Shown: piece by piece, positions 24,271 to 31,692 of the stretch
Layout of the letters: every line of letters begins with the position of its first letter
Position numbering within the stretch: position 1 is the first letter of the stretch
Assembly: GCF_014489475.1 (NCBI RefSeq)
Contig: NZ_CP060820.1
Coordinates: 310,001-374,000 of the forward strand
DNA length: 64,000 bases
From: Lysobacter terrestris
Lineage (GTDB): Bacteria; Pseudomonadota; Gammaproteobacteria; Xanthomonadales; Xanthomonadaceae
Direction of reading: 5' to 3'
Translations under genes and position numbers: made by a program
The notes under the pieces: generated by a model
Told to the model about the DNA's origin: nothing
Seen by the model: the letters and a program-made list of their open reading frames with translations, nothing else
Databases searched by the model: none

Positions 24271-24325
24271 TCCTTCTCCTCGCTGCAAGCGGGGAGAAGG
24301 TGCCCGCAGGGCGGATGAGGGGCGC
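24271..24325 (-). repeat. REP-like element, copy D
   Basis: Inverted partner of copy C: CTTCTC...GCAAGCGGGGAGAAG, then GTGCCCGCAGGGCGGATGAG and GGGC. The C/D pair fills most of the 227-base gap after the ABC transporter gene. Confidence 0.72.
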
Positions 24326-24405
24326 TTTTCCGCGCAGCGGCGAAAGCCTCCTTCACCGCCTTCATGCATCATTCGCCTCGATACAACGCTGGATATGGAG
24401 GCCCC

Positions 24406-25590
24406 ATGCGCACCCTGCTGCTCTGCACCGCCCTGACGCTGGCGATACCGATGACCGGTTGCGAGGCGCGGCGCTCCGCGACAGGCGATGCCACTGCCGC
24501 CACGGCAGCAGCGCAGGTCGCGCCGACACGCACCGTCGCCAGCCAACTCGGCGACGTGGAAGTCACCACCGTCGCCAGCGGTCTCGAACACCCCTGGGCA
24601 GTCGCGTTATTGCCGGACGGCAGCTTCCTCGTGACCGAGCGCCCCGGCCGCCTGCGTCGCGTCAGCGCCACGGGCGCACTCTCTCCACCGTTGCAGGGCG
24701 TGCCGGTCGTGTTCGCGCAGGGCCAGGGCGGGCTGCTCGACGTCGCCTTGGCACCCGACTTCGCCAGCACCCGGCGCATCTATCTCACCTACGCCGAACC
24801 CGGCGAAGGTGGCCGCGCGGGCACCGCGGCGGCAGTGGCAACGCTGGGCGACGCCGCATTGGGCGACCTGAAGGTGATCTACCGCCAGCAGCCGAAGCTC
24901 GACAGCGACATCCACTTCGGCTCGCGCCTCGCCTTCGACGGCGCCGGGCACGTCTTCATCAGCCAGGGCGAGCGCGGCGAGCGCCCGCTCGCGCAGCAGC
25001 TCGACGTGCTGCAGGGCAAGCTGGTGCGCCTCAATCTCGACGGCAGCGTGCCGGCGGACAATCCTTTCGTCGGGCGCAGCGATGCGCGCGCGGAGATCTG
25101 GAGCTACGGCCACCGCAACATGCAGGGACTGGCCATCGACCCGCGCACCGGCACGCTGTGGGAAAGCGAACACGGTCCGCGCGGCGGCGACGAGATCAAC
25201 CTGCCGCAAGCCGGCAAAAACTACGGCTGGCCGGTCATCACCCACGGCATCAACTACTCCGGCTTCCCGATTCCCGAAGCGGTGGGCACCACGGCGCCGG
25301 GCATGGAGCCGCCGCACCACGTGTGGGCGAAGTCGCCGGCGCTGTCGGGCATGGCCTTCCTGGTCAACCAGCCGAAGTCCAGGTGGAACAACAGCCTGTT
25401 CCTCGGCGCACTGGCGGACGGTAGCCTGATCCGGCTGTCGCTCGACGGCGACCGCATCACCGGTGAGGAGCGCCTGCTCAAGGAACTGGGCGCCCGCATC
25501 CGCGACGTGCGGGTGGCCGGCGACGGCAGCGTCTTCGTCCTGACCGACGAACGGGACGGCAAGCTGCTGCGCCTGCGTCCGCCGCGCTGA
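24406..25590 (+). CDS. PQQ-dependent aldose sugar dehydrogenase (YliI-like)
   Basis: A 394-residue six-bladed beta-propeller of the glucose/sorbosone dehydrogenase (GSDH) family. Typical features are HPWAVALLPDGSFLVTERPG, DVALAPDFASTRRIYLTY, DSDIHFGSRLAFDGAGHVFI (catalytic-site His), WSYGHRNMQGLAIDP and SEHGPRGGDEIN. Members oxidise aldose sugars to lactones with PQQ in the periplasm. The N-terminus MRTLLLCTALTLAIPMTGCEA looks like a lipoprotein signal with lipidated Cys. The ATG at 24406 follows GGAGG closely and precedes the signal, which settles the start. Sits between two REP clusters with no obvious functional partner. Confidence 0.88.
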   Translation: MRTLLLCTALTLAIPMTGCEARRSATGDATAATAAAQVAPTRTVASQLGDVEVTTVASGLEHPWAVALLPDGSFLVTERPGRLRRVSATGALSPPLQGVPVVFAQGQGGLLDVALAPDFASTRRIYLTYAEPGEGGRAGTAAAVATLGDAALGDLKVIYRQQPKLDSDIHFGSRLAFDGAGHVFISQGERGERPLAQQLDVLQGKLVRLNLDGSVPADNPFVGRSDARAEIWSYGHRNMQGLAIDPRTGTLWESEHGPRGGDEINLPQAGKNYGWPVITHGINYSGFPIPEAVGTTAPGMEPPHHVWAKSPALSGMAFLVNQPKSRWNNSLFLGALADGSLIRLSLDGDRITGEERLLKELGARIRDVRVAGDGSVFVLTDERDGKLLRLRPPR

Positions 25591-25645
25591 ACACGTCTTT
25601 ACGCCGGCCCCGCTAGGCTGCGGCCAAGCCAACGGAGCCGATGCC

Positions 25646-27316
25646 ATGGGCGACGCCACCGCCGGACTCGCGCGCACCGCGCGCATCCTGCGCTTCCTGC
25701 TCAAGTACCGGGGCGCCGGCGTGTTCACCGGGCTCGACCTCGACCACGTGCAGGACGACACCGCGCCGGAGATGGCGGGCAAGCCGCACGAGTTCGTCGC
25801 CGACCTGGAAGCGCTCGGCCCCACCTTCATCAAGTTCGGCCAGGCCCTCTCGACGCGCCCGGACCTGGTGCCGCCGGCCTACCTCGCGGCGCTGGAACGC
25901 ACCCAGGACGCCATTGCGCCGGTGCCGGTCGAACGGATCCGCGCGCTGATCGAATCCGAACTCGGCGTCCGCCCGAACCACATCTTCGAATCGTTCGACG
26001 ACGTGCCGCTGGGCAGCGCCTCGCTGGCGCAGGTGCACCGGGCAACGCTGCGCGACGGGCGCGCGGTGGCGGTCAAGGTGCAGCGGCCCGACATCGGCAT
26101 CACGATCCATACCGATGTCGATGCGTTGGCGGCGATCGCCAGCCGCGCCGACACCGCCACCAAGGTCGGCCGCCGCGTGCATTTCGCCGACTGGGTGCAC
26201 GAATTCCGCAAGGCGCTGCTGCTGGAACTCGACTACGGCTGCGAGGCCGAGAACCTCGCGCGCTTCCGCAAGCATTTCAGCGACTACCCGGAGATCTTCG
26301 TCCCGGCACCGCTGTGGGATTTCAGTTCGCGCCGCGTGCTGACGATGGAACTGGTGACCGGGTCCAAGGTGACCGAGGTGAGCGGCCTGTTCCGCACCGA
26401 GCACGACGTCCAGGAGCTGGCCGCGGCACTGCTGCGCGGCTACCTCGAGCAGGTGCTGGTGCATGGCGACATCCACGCCGATCCGCACCCCGGCAACCTG
26501 CTGGTGATGGAGGACGGGCGACTGGCGCTGTTCGACCTGGGCATGGTGGTGCACGTCCCGCCGCGGCAGCGCGACCGCCTGTTCCGCCTGCTGTTCGCGG
26601 CGGTGGACGGACGCGGCGAGGAAGCCGCGCGCGAATCGATCGCGATGGGCACGCGGCTGGAGGACTTCGAGGAAGAGCGTTATCTGCGCGAAGTCGGCCA
26701 GCTGGTCGCACGCTACGCCGCGCACCCCAGCGCGTCGGCGAGCGAGAGCCGCCTGCTGTTCGACATCGTCCGCGTCAGCACCGCCTGCGGGCTGCGTTCG
26801 CCGTCGGAACTGAGCCTGCTCGGCAAGACCCTGGCGCACCTGGAAACCACCTGTCGCGCGCTCGATCCGCGCGTGGACATGAAGCGCGTGATCGACCGGC
26901 ACCTGGACAGCGTGATGGGCGAACGCCTGCGCCGCTCGCTGTCACCGCACCGCGTCGCCAGCGAGCTGATGGAGCTGCAGGCGCTGACGCGCGAGGCGCC
27001 GCGCAAGCTGTCGGACATGCTGTCGCTGCTCGCCGACAACCGCCTGCAGGTCCGCGTCACCGGGCTGGAGGAATCACGGTTGATGGAGAACCTGCAGAAG
27101 ATCGCCAACCGCATCACCACCGGGCTGATCGTCGCGGCGCTGATCGTGGCCGCGGCGATGATCATGCGGATCGAGACCAATGCGCGCCTGTTCGGTTATC
27201 CGGCGCTGGCGCTGGTGCTGTTCGTGGTGGCGGCGGCGCTGGGGGTCGGGATCGTGGTGAGCGCGCTGCTGCGGGATCGCCGGGCTAAGCCGCGGGAGGA
27301 GTCGGGGCCGCGGTAG
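25646..27316 (+). CDS. UbiB/ABC1 atypical kinase family protein
   Basis: A 556-residue member of the ABC1/ADCK/UbiB family, ATPases that support ubiquinone biosynthesis at the membrane. The family-specific KxGQ motif is present in FIKFGQALSTRPDLVP and the unusual Ala/Ser loop in PLGSASLAQVHRA. The catalytic loop is HGDIHADPHPGNLL, with the metal site LFDLGMV. Two C-terminal transmembrane helices (about residues 495-545) anchor it. No ubi neighbours are present, so it could be a paralogue of the main UbiB. A pair of REP-like elements follows. Confidence 0.9.
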   Translation: MGDATAGLARTARILRFLLKYRGAGVFTGLDLDHVQDDTAPEMAGKPHEFVADLEALGPTFIKFGQALSTRPDLVPPAYLAALERTQDAIAPVPVERIRALIESELGVRPNHIFESFDDVPLGSASLAQVHRATLRDGRAVAVKVQRPDIGITIHTDVDALAAIASRADTATKVGRRVHFADWVHEFRKALLLELDYGCEAENLARFRKHFSDYPEIFVPAPLWDFSSRRVLTMELVTGSKVTEVSGLFRTEHDVQELAAALLRGYLEQVLVHGDIHADPHPGNLLVMEDGRLALFDLGMVVHVPPRQRDRLFRLLFAAVDGRGEEAARESIAMGTRLEDFEEERYLREVGQLVARYAAHPSASASESRLLFDIVRVSTACGLRSPSELSLLGKTLAHLETTCRALDPRVDMKRVIDRHLDSVMGERLRRSLSPHRVASELMELQALTREAPRKLSDMLSLLADNRLQVRVTGLEESRLMENLQKIANRITTGLIVAALIVAAAMIMRIETNARLFGYPALALVLFVVAAALGVGIVVSALLRDRRAKPREESGPR

Positions 27317-27329
27317 CGGCTCTTGCCAG

Positions 27330-27390
27330 GCGCTTCTCCCCGCTTGCGGGGAGAAAGGTGCCCGCCAGAGCGGATGAGGGGCGAGCGCAG
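27330..27390 (-). repeat. REP-like element, copy E
   Basis: CTTCTCCCCGC-TT-GCGGGGAGAA, then GGTGCCCGCCAGAGCGGATG and AGGGGCGAGCGCAGCGG. Inverted relative to copy F, with 30 bases between them. Both lie downstream of the UbiB-like gene. Confidence 0.75.
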
Positions 27391-27420
27391 CGGCAATGTG
27401 CAACCGCGTGTGGGCGTCAC

Positions 27421-27480
27421 GTCCCCTCACCCTGCGTCGCTGTGCGACGCGGTCCCTCTCCCCGCAAGCGGGGCGAGGGA
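27421..27480 (+). repeat. REP-like element, copy F (two hairpins)
   Basis: CCCCTCACCCT, outer hairpin GCGTCG-CTGTG-CGACGC (27434-27450), core CTCCCCGC-AA-GCGGGG. Aligns with copy C apart from the loop and the compensated stem pair. Confidence 0.78.
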
Positions 27481-27548
27481 TTCTTGTACGGCCCAGGTGT
27501 GCCCACCTCAGCTAAAATGCCCGCCTCCCCGCGTCACACCCCCGCCCC

Positions 27549-28358
27549 ATGTCCTCCGCTTTCGGCACCGAAACCGTGCTGGATGTCCGTCACTGGACGG
27601 ACGCCTACTTCAGCTTCACCACCACCCGCGACGACGGCTTCCGTTTCGACAACGGCCAGTTCGTCATGATCGGGCTGCAGGTGCCCCAGGCAGACGGCAG
27701 CAGCAAGCCGCTGCTGCGCGCGTACTCGATCGCCAGCGCGAACTGGGAAGAGCAGCTGGAGTTCTTCAGCATCAAGGTGCCGAACGGTCCGCTCACTTCG
27801 CGCCTGAAGGACATCAAGCCCGGCGACACCGTGCTGATCGGCCGCAAGCCCACCGGCACGCTGCTGATCTCCGACCTGCATCCGGGCCGCAACCTGTACC
27901 TGCTGGGCACCGGCACCGGCTTCGCGCCGTGGCTGGCGGTGATCAAGGATCCGGAGACCTACGAGCGCTTCGACAAGGTCGTGCTCTGCCACGGCGTGCG
28001 CAACGCGCAGGACCTCGCCTACCGCGACTACATCGTCAACGAGCTGCCGCGCCACGAATTCCTCGGCGAGCAGATCAGCGCGAAGCTGAAGTACTACCCG
28101 GCGGTCTCGCGCGAGGACTTCGTCGTCGACGGCCACGACCAGCGTGGTCGCCTCACCGACCTGATGGCGAGCGGCAGGATGATGGAGCAGCTCGGCATCG
28201 AGCCGCTCGATCCGGAACACGACCGCGCCATGATCTGTGGCAGCCCGCAGATGCTCGCCGACTTCCGCGCCCTGCTCGACGGGCGCGGCTTCGCCGCGGC
28301 GCCGCGCATCGGCACACCGGGGCAGTACGTGTTCGAGCGCGCGTTCGTCGAGAAGTAG
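27549..28358 (+). CDS. fpr: Ferredoxin--NADP(+) reductase
   Basis: A 269-residue FAD flavoprotein of the bacterial subclass I Fpr group, which passes electrons between NADPH and ferredoxin or flavodoxin. FAD binding is seen in LLRAYSIASANW (RxYSxxS), NADP binding in LLGTGTGFAPWLA and CGSPQM. The C-terminus ends AFVEK, the tail that stacks near the flavin in this group. The start at 27549 gives a normal N-terminus. A TAAAAT -10-like box at 27513-27518 lies about 30 bases upstream. Single gene, convergent with the next small gene. Confidence 0.93.
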   Translation: MSSAFGTETVLDVRHWTDAYFSFTTTRDDGFRFDNGQFVMIGLQVPQADGSSKPLLRAYSIASANWEEQLEFFSIKVPNGPLTSRLKDIKPGDTVLIGRKPTGTLLISDLHPGRNLYLLGTGTGFAPWLAVIKDPETYERFDKVVLCHGVRNAQDLAYRDYIVNELPRHEFLGEQISAKLKYYPAVSREDFVVDGHDQRGRLTDLMASGRMMEQLGIEPLDPEHDRAMICGSPQMLADFRALLDGRGFAAAPRIGTPGQYVFERAFVEK

Positions 28359-28364
28359 GCGACG

Positions 28365-28748
28365 TCAGACGTCGCGCAGCCAGCGCTCGGCGTCCTGCTC
28401 GCTGGTGAAGACGCGGGCGTCGTACCCGGCATCGCGCGCAAACAGTTCGCAGTATTCGACGGCGCGCCGGCCGTGCGGCTTCACGTGCGCGATGCGGACC
28501 GGCCCCAATCCCAGCGCGGCAATCTCGATCACCAGTTCCAGCCACTCCGGTTCGGAAAGGCCGGCGCCCTCGAGTTCGTCCACCACGAGCAGGTTGCCAG
28601 CACCGGTCAGGCGCAGGTGGCGCAGGATCGCCCGCCAGTAGGCGACGGTGTTCTCGTAGGTCTCCTCGCCCCACACGCGCACGCGCAGGCCGAGCGGATG
28701 GCGGGCGGCATCGACCCATAGCGATTGCGGTTCGTCGATCTGGTTCAT
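28365..28748 (-). CDS. Conserved hypothetical protein, possible STAS-like fold
   Basis: I do not recognise this 127-residue cytoplasmic protein with confidence. It has no signal peptide or membrane segment. The alternation of beta (LGLRVRVWG, NLLVVDELEG, PVRIAHVK, YDARVFTS) and amphipathic helices (YENTVAYWRAILRHLRLTG, EPEWLELVIEIAALG, RRAVEYCELFARDAG, EQDAERWLRDV) suggests a small SpoIIAA/STAS-like domain, as in response-sensing proteins. Its stop faces the fpr stop 7 bases away. It lies upstream of a LytTR regulator on the same strand but with no clear operon link. Confidence 0.6.
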   Translation of the reverse strand: MNQIDEPQSLWVDAARHPLGLRVRVWGEETYENTVAYWRAILRHLRLTGAGNLLVVDELEGAGLSEPEWLELVIEIAALGLGPVRIAHVKPHGRRAVEYCELFARDAGYDARVFTSEQDAERWLRDV

Positions 28749-28842
28749 GCGCTCCCTCTTGCGACACGCATGCTAGCAATGGCCACGCCGCTGCGTGGAG
28801 GGGGAAATCCCCCAGCCGGACCGGTCGATTCAGGTTTGGCGA

Positions 28843-29736
28843 TCAGGCCGCGCGCCGTTCCGGACGCAAGGCGTCCCGGTACGTGCGGCTGCAGGGAATC
28901 GTGGTGCCGTCGCGCATCGCGATCCGCGCATCGCCGGTGTCCAGCGGCTCGATCTCGCCCACGCAATCCAGGTTGACGATGTAGCTGCGGTGCACACGCA
29001 CGAAGCGCGCCGGGTCCAGCTGGGCCTCGATCGTCGCCATCGTCGTGCGCAGCGGGTAGTCGCGGCCGCGCAGGTGCAGGTTCACGTAGTTGCCCGCGGC
29101 CTGCAGCCATTCCACGTCGGCGGCGGCGATCAGGAATTCCTTGCCCAGCTTGCGCACGAGGAAGCGTTCGGGGCGCTCGGGCTGTTCGACCTGCGGCGCA
29201 TCGTCCGGCTGCACCAGCACGCTGGCCTCGCCCTGCAGGCGACGGATCAGCAGCCGGTAGCCCTCGATGGTCACCACCAGGCCGGCGAAATGCTTGAAGT
29301 CCTTGAGGTATTCGTAGAGGAACGTCCTGGGCCAGGGGCCGCCATCGTAGTAATCGCCCTGCGCGGCGTAGACGGCCTTGCGCAGGGCCATCATCCCGGC
29401 CACGTGCAGCAACGACCACGCCACGCTGCCCAGCGCCAGCCACGGCAGGTTGCGCCGCCAGGTGTCGAAGTGCAGCGGGAAACGCCGGGTGTACCAGAGC
29501 ACCGCCGGCAGCAGGGCCAGCGCCACCAGGTGGCTGCTCCATTCCCAGACCGCGGGTTCCCATGCGGCGAAGTCGAGGCCGGCCCGGCGGATGTCCATCA
29601 GCGCGGTCACGCTGTTGGTCATCGCGCCGACCAGGTAGCTGACGATCCAGAAGCCCCACTCCAGCGACCGGCGCCAGGGCTGGTAGCGGTCCCACAGGTT
29701 GTCGCGGGTGGAAGTGGGGGGCGGCTCGCGGTTCAT
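28843..29736 (-). CDS. Membrane-embedded LytTR transcriptional regulator
   Basis: A 297-residue protein with about four transmembrane helices in its first 170 residues (WGFWIVSYLVGAMTNSV, HLVALALLPAVLWYT, LPWLALGSVAWSLLHVAGMM and one more). A LytTR DNA-binding domain fills about residues 195-290 (FLIAAADVEWLQAAGNYVNL, YPLRTTMATIEAQL, FVRVHRSYIVNL). It has no receiver domain, so a membrane signal probably acts directly. Such regulators usually bind near their own gene and control neighbours. It is divergent from an acyltransferase gene, with a 155-base shared promoter region. ATG 29736 is chosen because the upstream in-frame extension is low-complexity. Confidence 0.88.
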   Translation of the reverse strand: MNREPPPTSTRDNLWDRYQPWRRSLEWGFWIVSYLVGAMTNSVTALMDIRRAGLDFAAWEPAVWEWSSHLVALALLPAVLWYTRRFPLHFDTWRRNLPWLALGSVAWSLLHVAGMMALRKAVYAAQGDYYDGGPWPRTFLYEYLKDFKHFAGLVVTIEGYRLLIRRLQGEASVLVQPDDAPQVEQPERPERFLVRKLGKEFLIAAADVEWLQAAGNYVNLHLRGRDYPLRTTMATIEAQLDPARFVRVHRSYIVNLDCVGEIEPLDTGDARIAMRDGTTIPCSRTYRDALRPERRAA

Positions 29737-29891
29737 CCACGCATTCTCGCCCAGATGGCCGCCGGTTCCGTCCCGGCTCGTCCCGGGGCGGCCGCGCTTC
29801 GTCCCCGAACGCGCGCAATCAATCACTTGCCGCTGGCGGGGCCGGATCGCGCGATCGATCGTGCCGGTCATCCCCGACCCCGGAGCCCGTC

Positions 29892-31064
29892 ATGCAACAG
29901 CGCCGACACGACATCGACGCCCTGCGCGCCCTCGCCTTCGCCCTGCTCATCCTCTATCACGGCTGCATGCTCTACGTGGGCGGCGAGGACTGGGGCTGGC
30001 ACCTCAAGAGCACGCACCTGGCCGAATGGCTGCAGTACCCGATGCTGTTCGTGAACCGCTGGCGGATGGACCTGATCTTCCTGATCTCGGGGCTGTCGGT
30101 GCACTTCCTCCTGCGCAACACCGGCACGGGCGCCTTCATCGGCCAGCGCAGCTGGCGCCTGCTGCTGCCGCTGCTGTTCGGCTGCCTGGTGGTGGTGCCG
30201 ATCCAGCCCTACGCCCAGGGCATCGCCAACGGCGCCGTCGAACCGGGTTACCTGCGTTTCCTCGGCGACTATTTCGGCGGCCGGCAGTGGCCCGTGGACG
30301 CCTTCGACGGCTGGGAGCACGGCTTCACCTGGAACCACCTGTGGTACCTGGTCTACCTGTGGTGCTACACGCTGGCGTTCGCTGCCCTGCTGCCGCTGCT
30401 GCGGCGCCTGCCCAACCCGTTCGCGCACCTACGCGGCGGCTGGCTGCTGACCGTACCGGCGCTGCCGCTGCTGCTGTGGACGCTGACCCTGCAGCCCTTG
30501 TTCGAAGACACCGGCGACCTGGTCAACGACTGGTACCGCCACGCGGTCTACTTCAGCGTGTTCCTGTACGGCTGGTGGCTCGGCGGCAACGACGCGGTCT
30601 GGAACGAGCTGGTCCGCCTGCGCCATCGCGCCCTGGGCTGGGCCCTGTTCGTTTTTGCCGTGTACATCGCGCTGGTGGCGACGCTGCCGGACGAGGCGCC
30701 GCAATGGCAGGAGACCTTCGTCCGCACGCTGCGCAACTTCTACATCTGGCTGGCGCTGAGCGCGATCCTGGGCTGGGCCAAGGCCTGCCTCGACCGGCCG
30801 TTCCGCTGGCTGCCGTGGGCGAACGAAGCGGTGTACCCGTGGTACGTGCTGCACCAGAGCCTAATCATCCTGGTCGCCTACTGGCTGCTGCCGCTGCACC
30901 TGGGCCCGGTGCTGGAGCCGGTGCTGGTCTTCGGCGGCACCATCGCCGGTTGCTGGCTGCTGCACGAGTTCGTGATCCGCCGCGTCGGCTGGCTGCGTCC
31001 GTGTTTCGGCCTGAAGCGGCTCGCGCGACCGCAGCCGGCGCAACCGCAGCTCGCCTCGGCGTAG
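29892..31064 (+). CDS. Acyltransferase 3 family membrane protein (MdoC-like)
   Basis: A 390-residue integral membrane acyltransferase with about ten helices. The family start is RRHDIDALRALAFALLILYH, with the conserved Arg and His, and RMDLIFLISGLSVHFLL follows. Members transfer acetyl, succinyl or other acyl groups to sugars or lipids. Overall layout (HGCMLYVGG, FTWNHLWYLVYLW) is most like the glucan-modifying MdoC/OpgC branch, but the acceptor is not known. Divergent from the LytTR regulator at 28843, a likely controller. A tlpA-like gene follows 60 bases downstream. Confidence 0.85.
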   Translation: MQQRRHDIDALRALAFALLILYHGCMLYVGGEDWGWHLKSTHLAEWLQYPMLFVNRWRMDLIFLISGLSVHFLLRNTGTGAFIGQRSWRLLLPLLFGCLVVVPIQPYAQGIANGAVEPGYLRFLGDYFGGRQWPVDAFDGWEHGFTWNHLWYLVYLWCYTLAFAALLPLLRRLPNPFAHLRGGWLLTVPALPLLLWTLTLQPLFEDTGDLVNDWYRHAVYFSVFLYGWWLGGNDAVWNELVRLRHRALGWALFVFAVYIALVATLPDEAPQWQETFVRTLRNFYIWLALSAILGWAKACLDRPFRWLPWANEAVYPWYVLHQSLIILVAYWLLPLHLGPVLEPVLVFGGTIAGCWLLHEFVIRRVGWLRPCFGLKRLARPQPAQPQLASA

Positions 31065-31124
31065 CGATTGTCCGCCGGTCACGCACCGTCATATTCTTCC
31101 GCGACCAAGGGGATGGGGAAGGAC

Positions 31125-31667
31125 ATGGGACGGATGCTTGCGCGGCTGGCGGGCCTGCTGCTGTTGGTCGTGCTCGTACCGGCATCGGCCGCGGACGGTG
31201 CGGTGCAGCCACGACCGGGCGACACGCCGCCGGATGCACTCGGCAGCGACCTGAAGGGCAATCCCGTGACCGTCAGCGGCCACAAGGGCAAGGTCGTGAT
31301 CGTGACGTTCTGGGCCTCGTGGTGCGGTCCCTGCCGCCGCGAGCTGCCGATCCTGGGAAAACTGCAGAAGGCGGTGGGCCGCGACCACCTCGAGGTGATC
31401 GCGATCAACTACAAGGAGGACAGGCGCGAGTTCCGCGACGTCATCCGCGCCAACAAGGACATCGCGCTCACCTACGTCCACGACGCGAAGGGCGCCATCA
31501 GCGACCGCTATGGCGTCACCTCCCTGCCGAACATGTTCATCGTCGACCGCGAGGGCCGCGTCGCCCACGTCCATCGCGGCTACTCGCCCGAGATGCTGGA
31601 CGGCTTCGTCAAGGAGATGCTGGCGCTGCTGCCGGCCGAAGTGCTGCAGCAACCGGCCGGAGGCTAG
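31125..31667 (+). CDS. TlpA/ResA-like periplasmic thioredoxin
   Basis: A 180-residue thioredoxin-fold protein with signal peptide (LARLAGLLLLVVLVPASAAD) and active site WASWCGPCRRELP (Cys67, Cys70). The TlpA-type body includes VIAINYKEDRREFRD and the cis-Pro loop GVTSLPNMFIVD. It is likely exported and reducing, as in cytochrome c maturation or sulfoxide/thiol repair. Three ATGs are possible; I choose 31125 because GGGGAAGG sits at ideal distance. 31113 would add four residues. Downstream, it is convergent with a GGDEF/EAL gene 25 bases away. Confidence 0.87.
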   Translation: MGRMLARLAGLLLLVVLVPASAADGAVQPRPGDTPPDALGSDLKGNPVTVSGHKGKVVIVTFWASWCGPCRRELPILGKLQKAVGRDHLEVIAINYKEDRREFRDVIRANKDIALTYVHDAKGAISDRYGVTSLPNMFIVDREGRVAHVHRGYSPEMLDGFVKEMLALLPAEVLQQPAGG

Positions 31668-31692
31668 CCAGCCGTCGATTCGCGGGCCGAGA

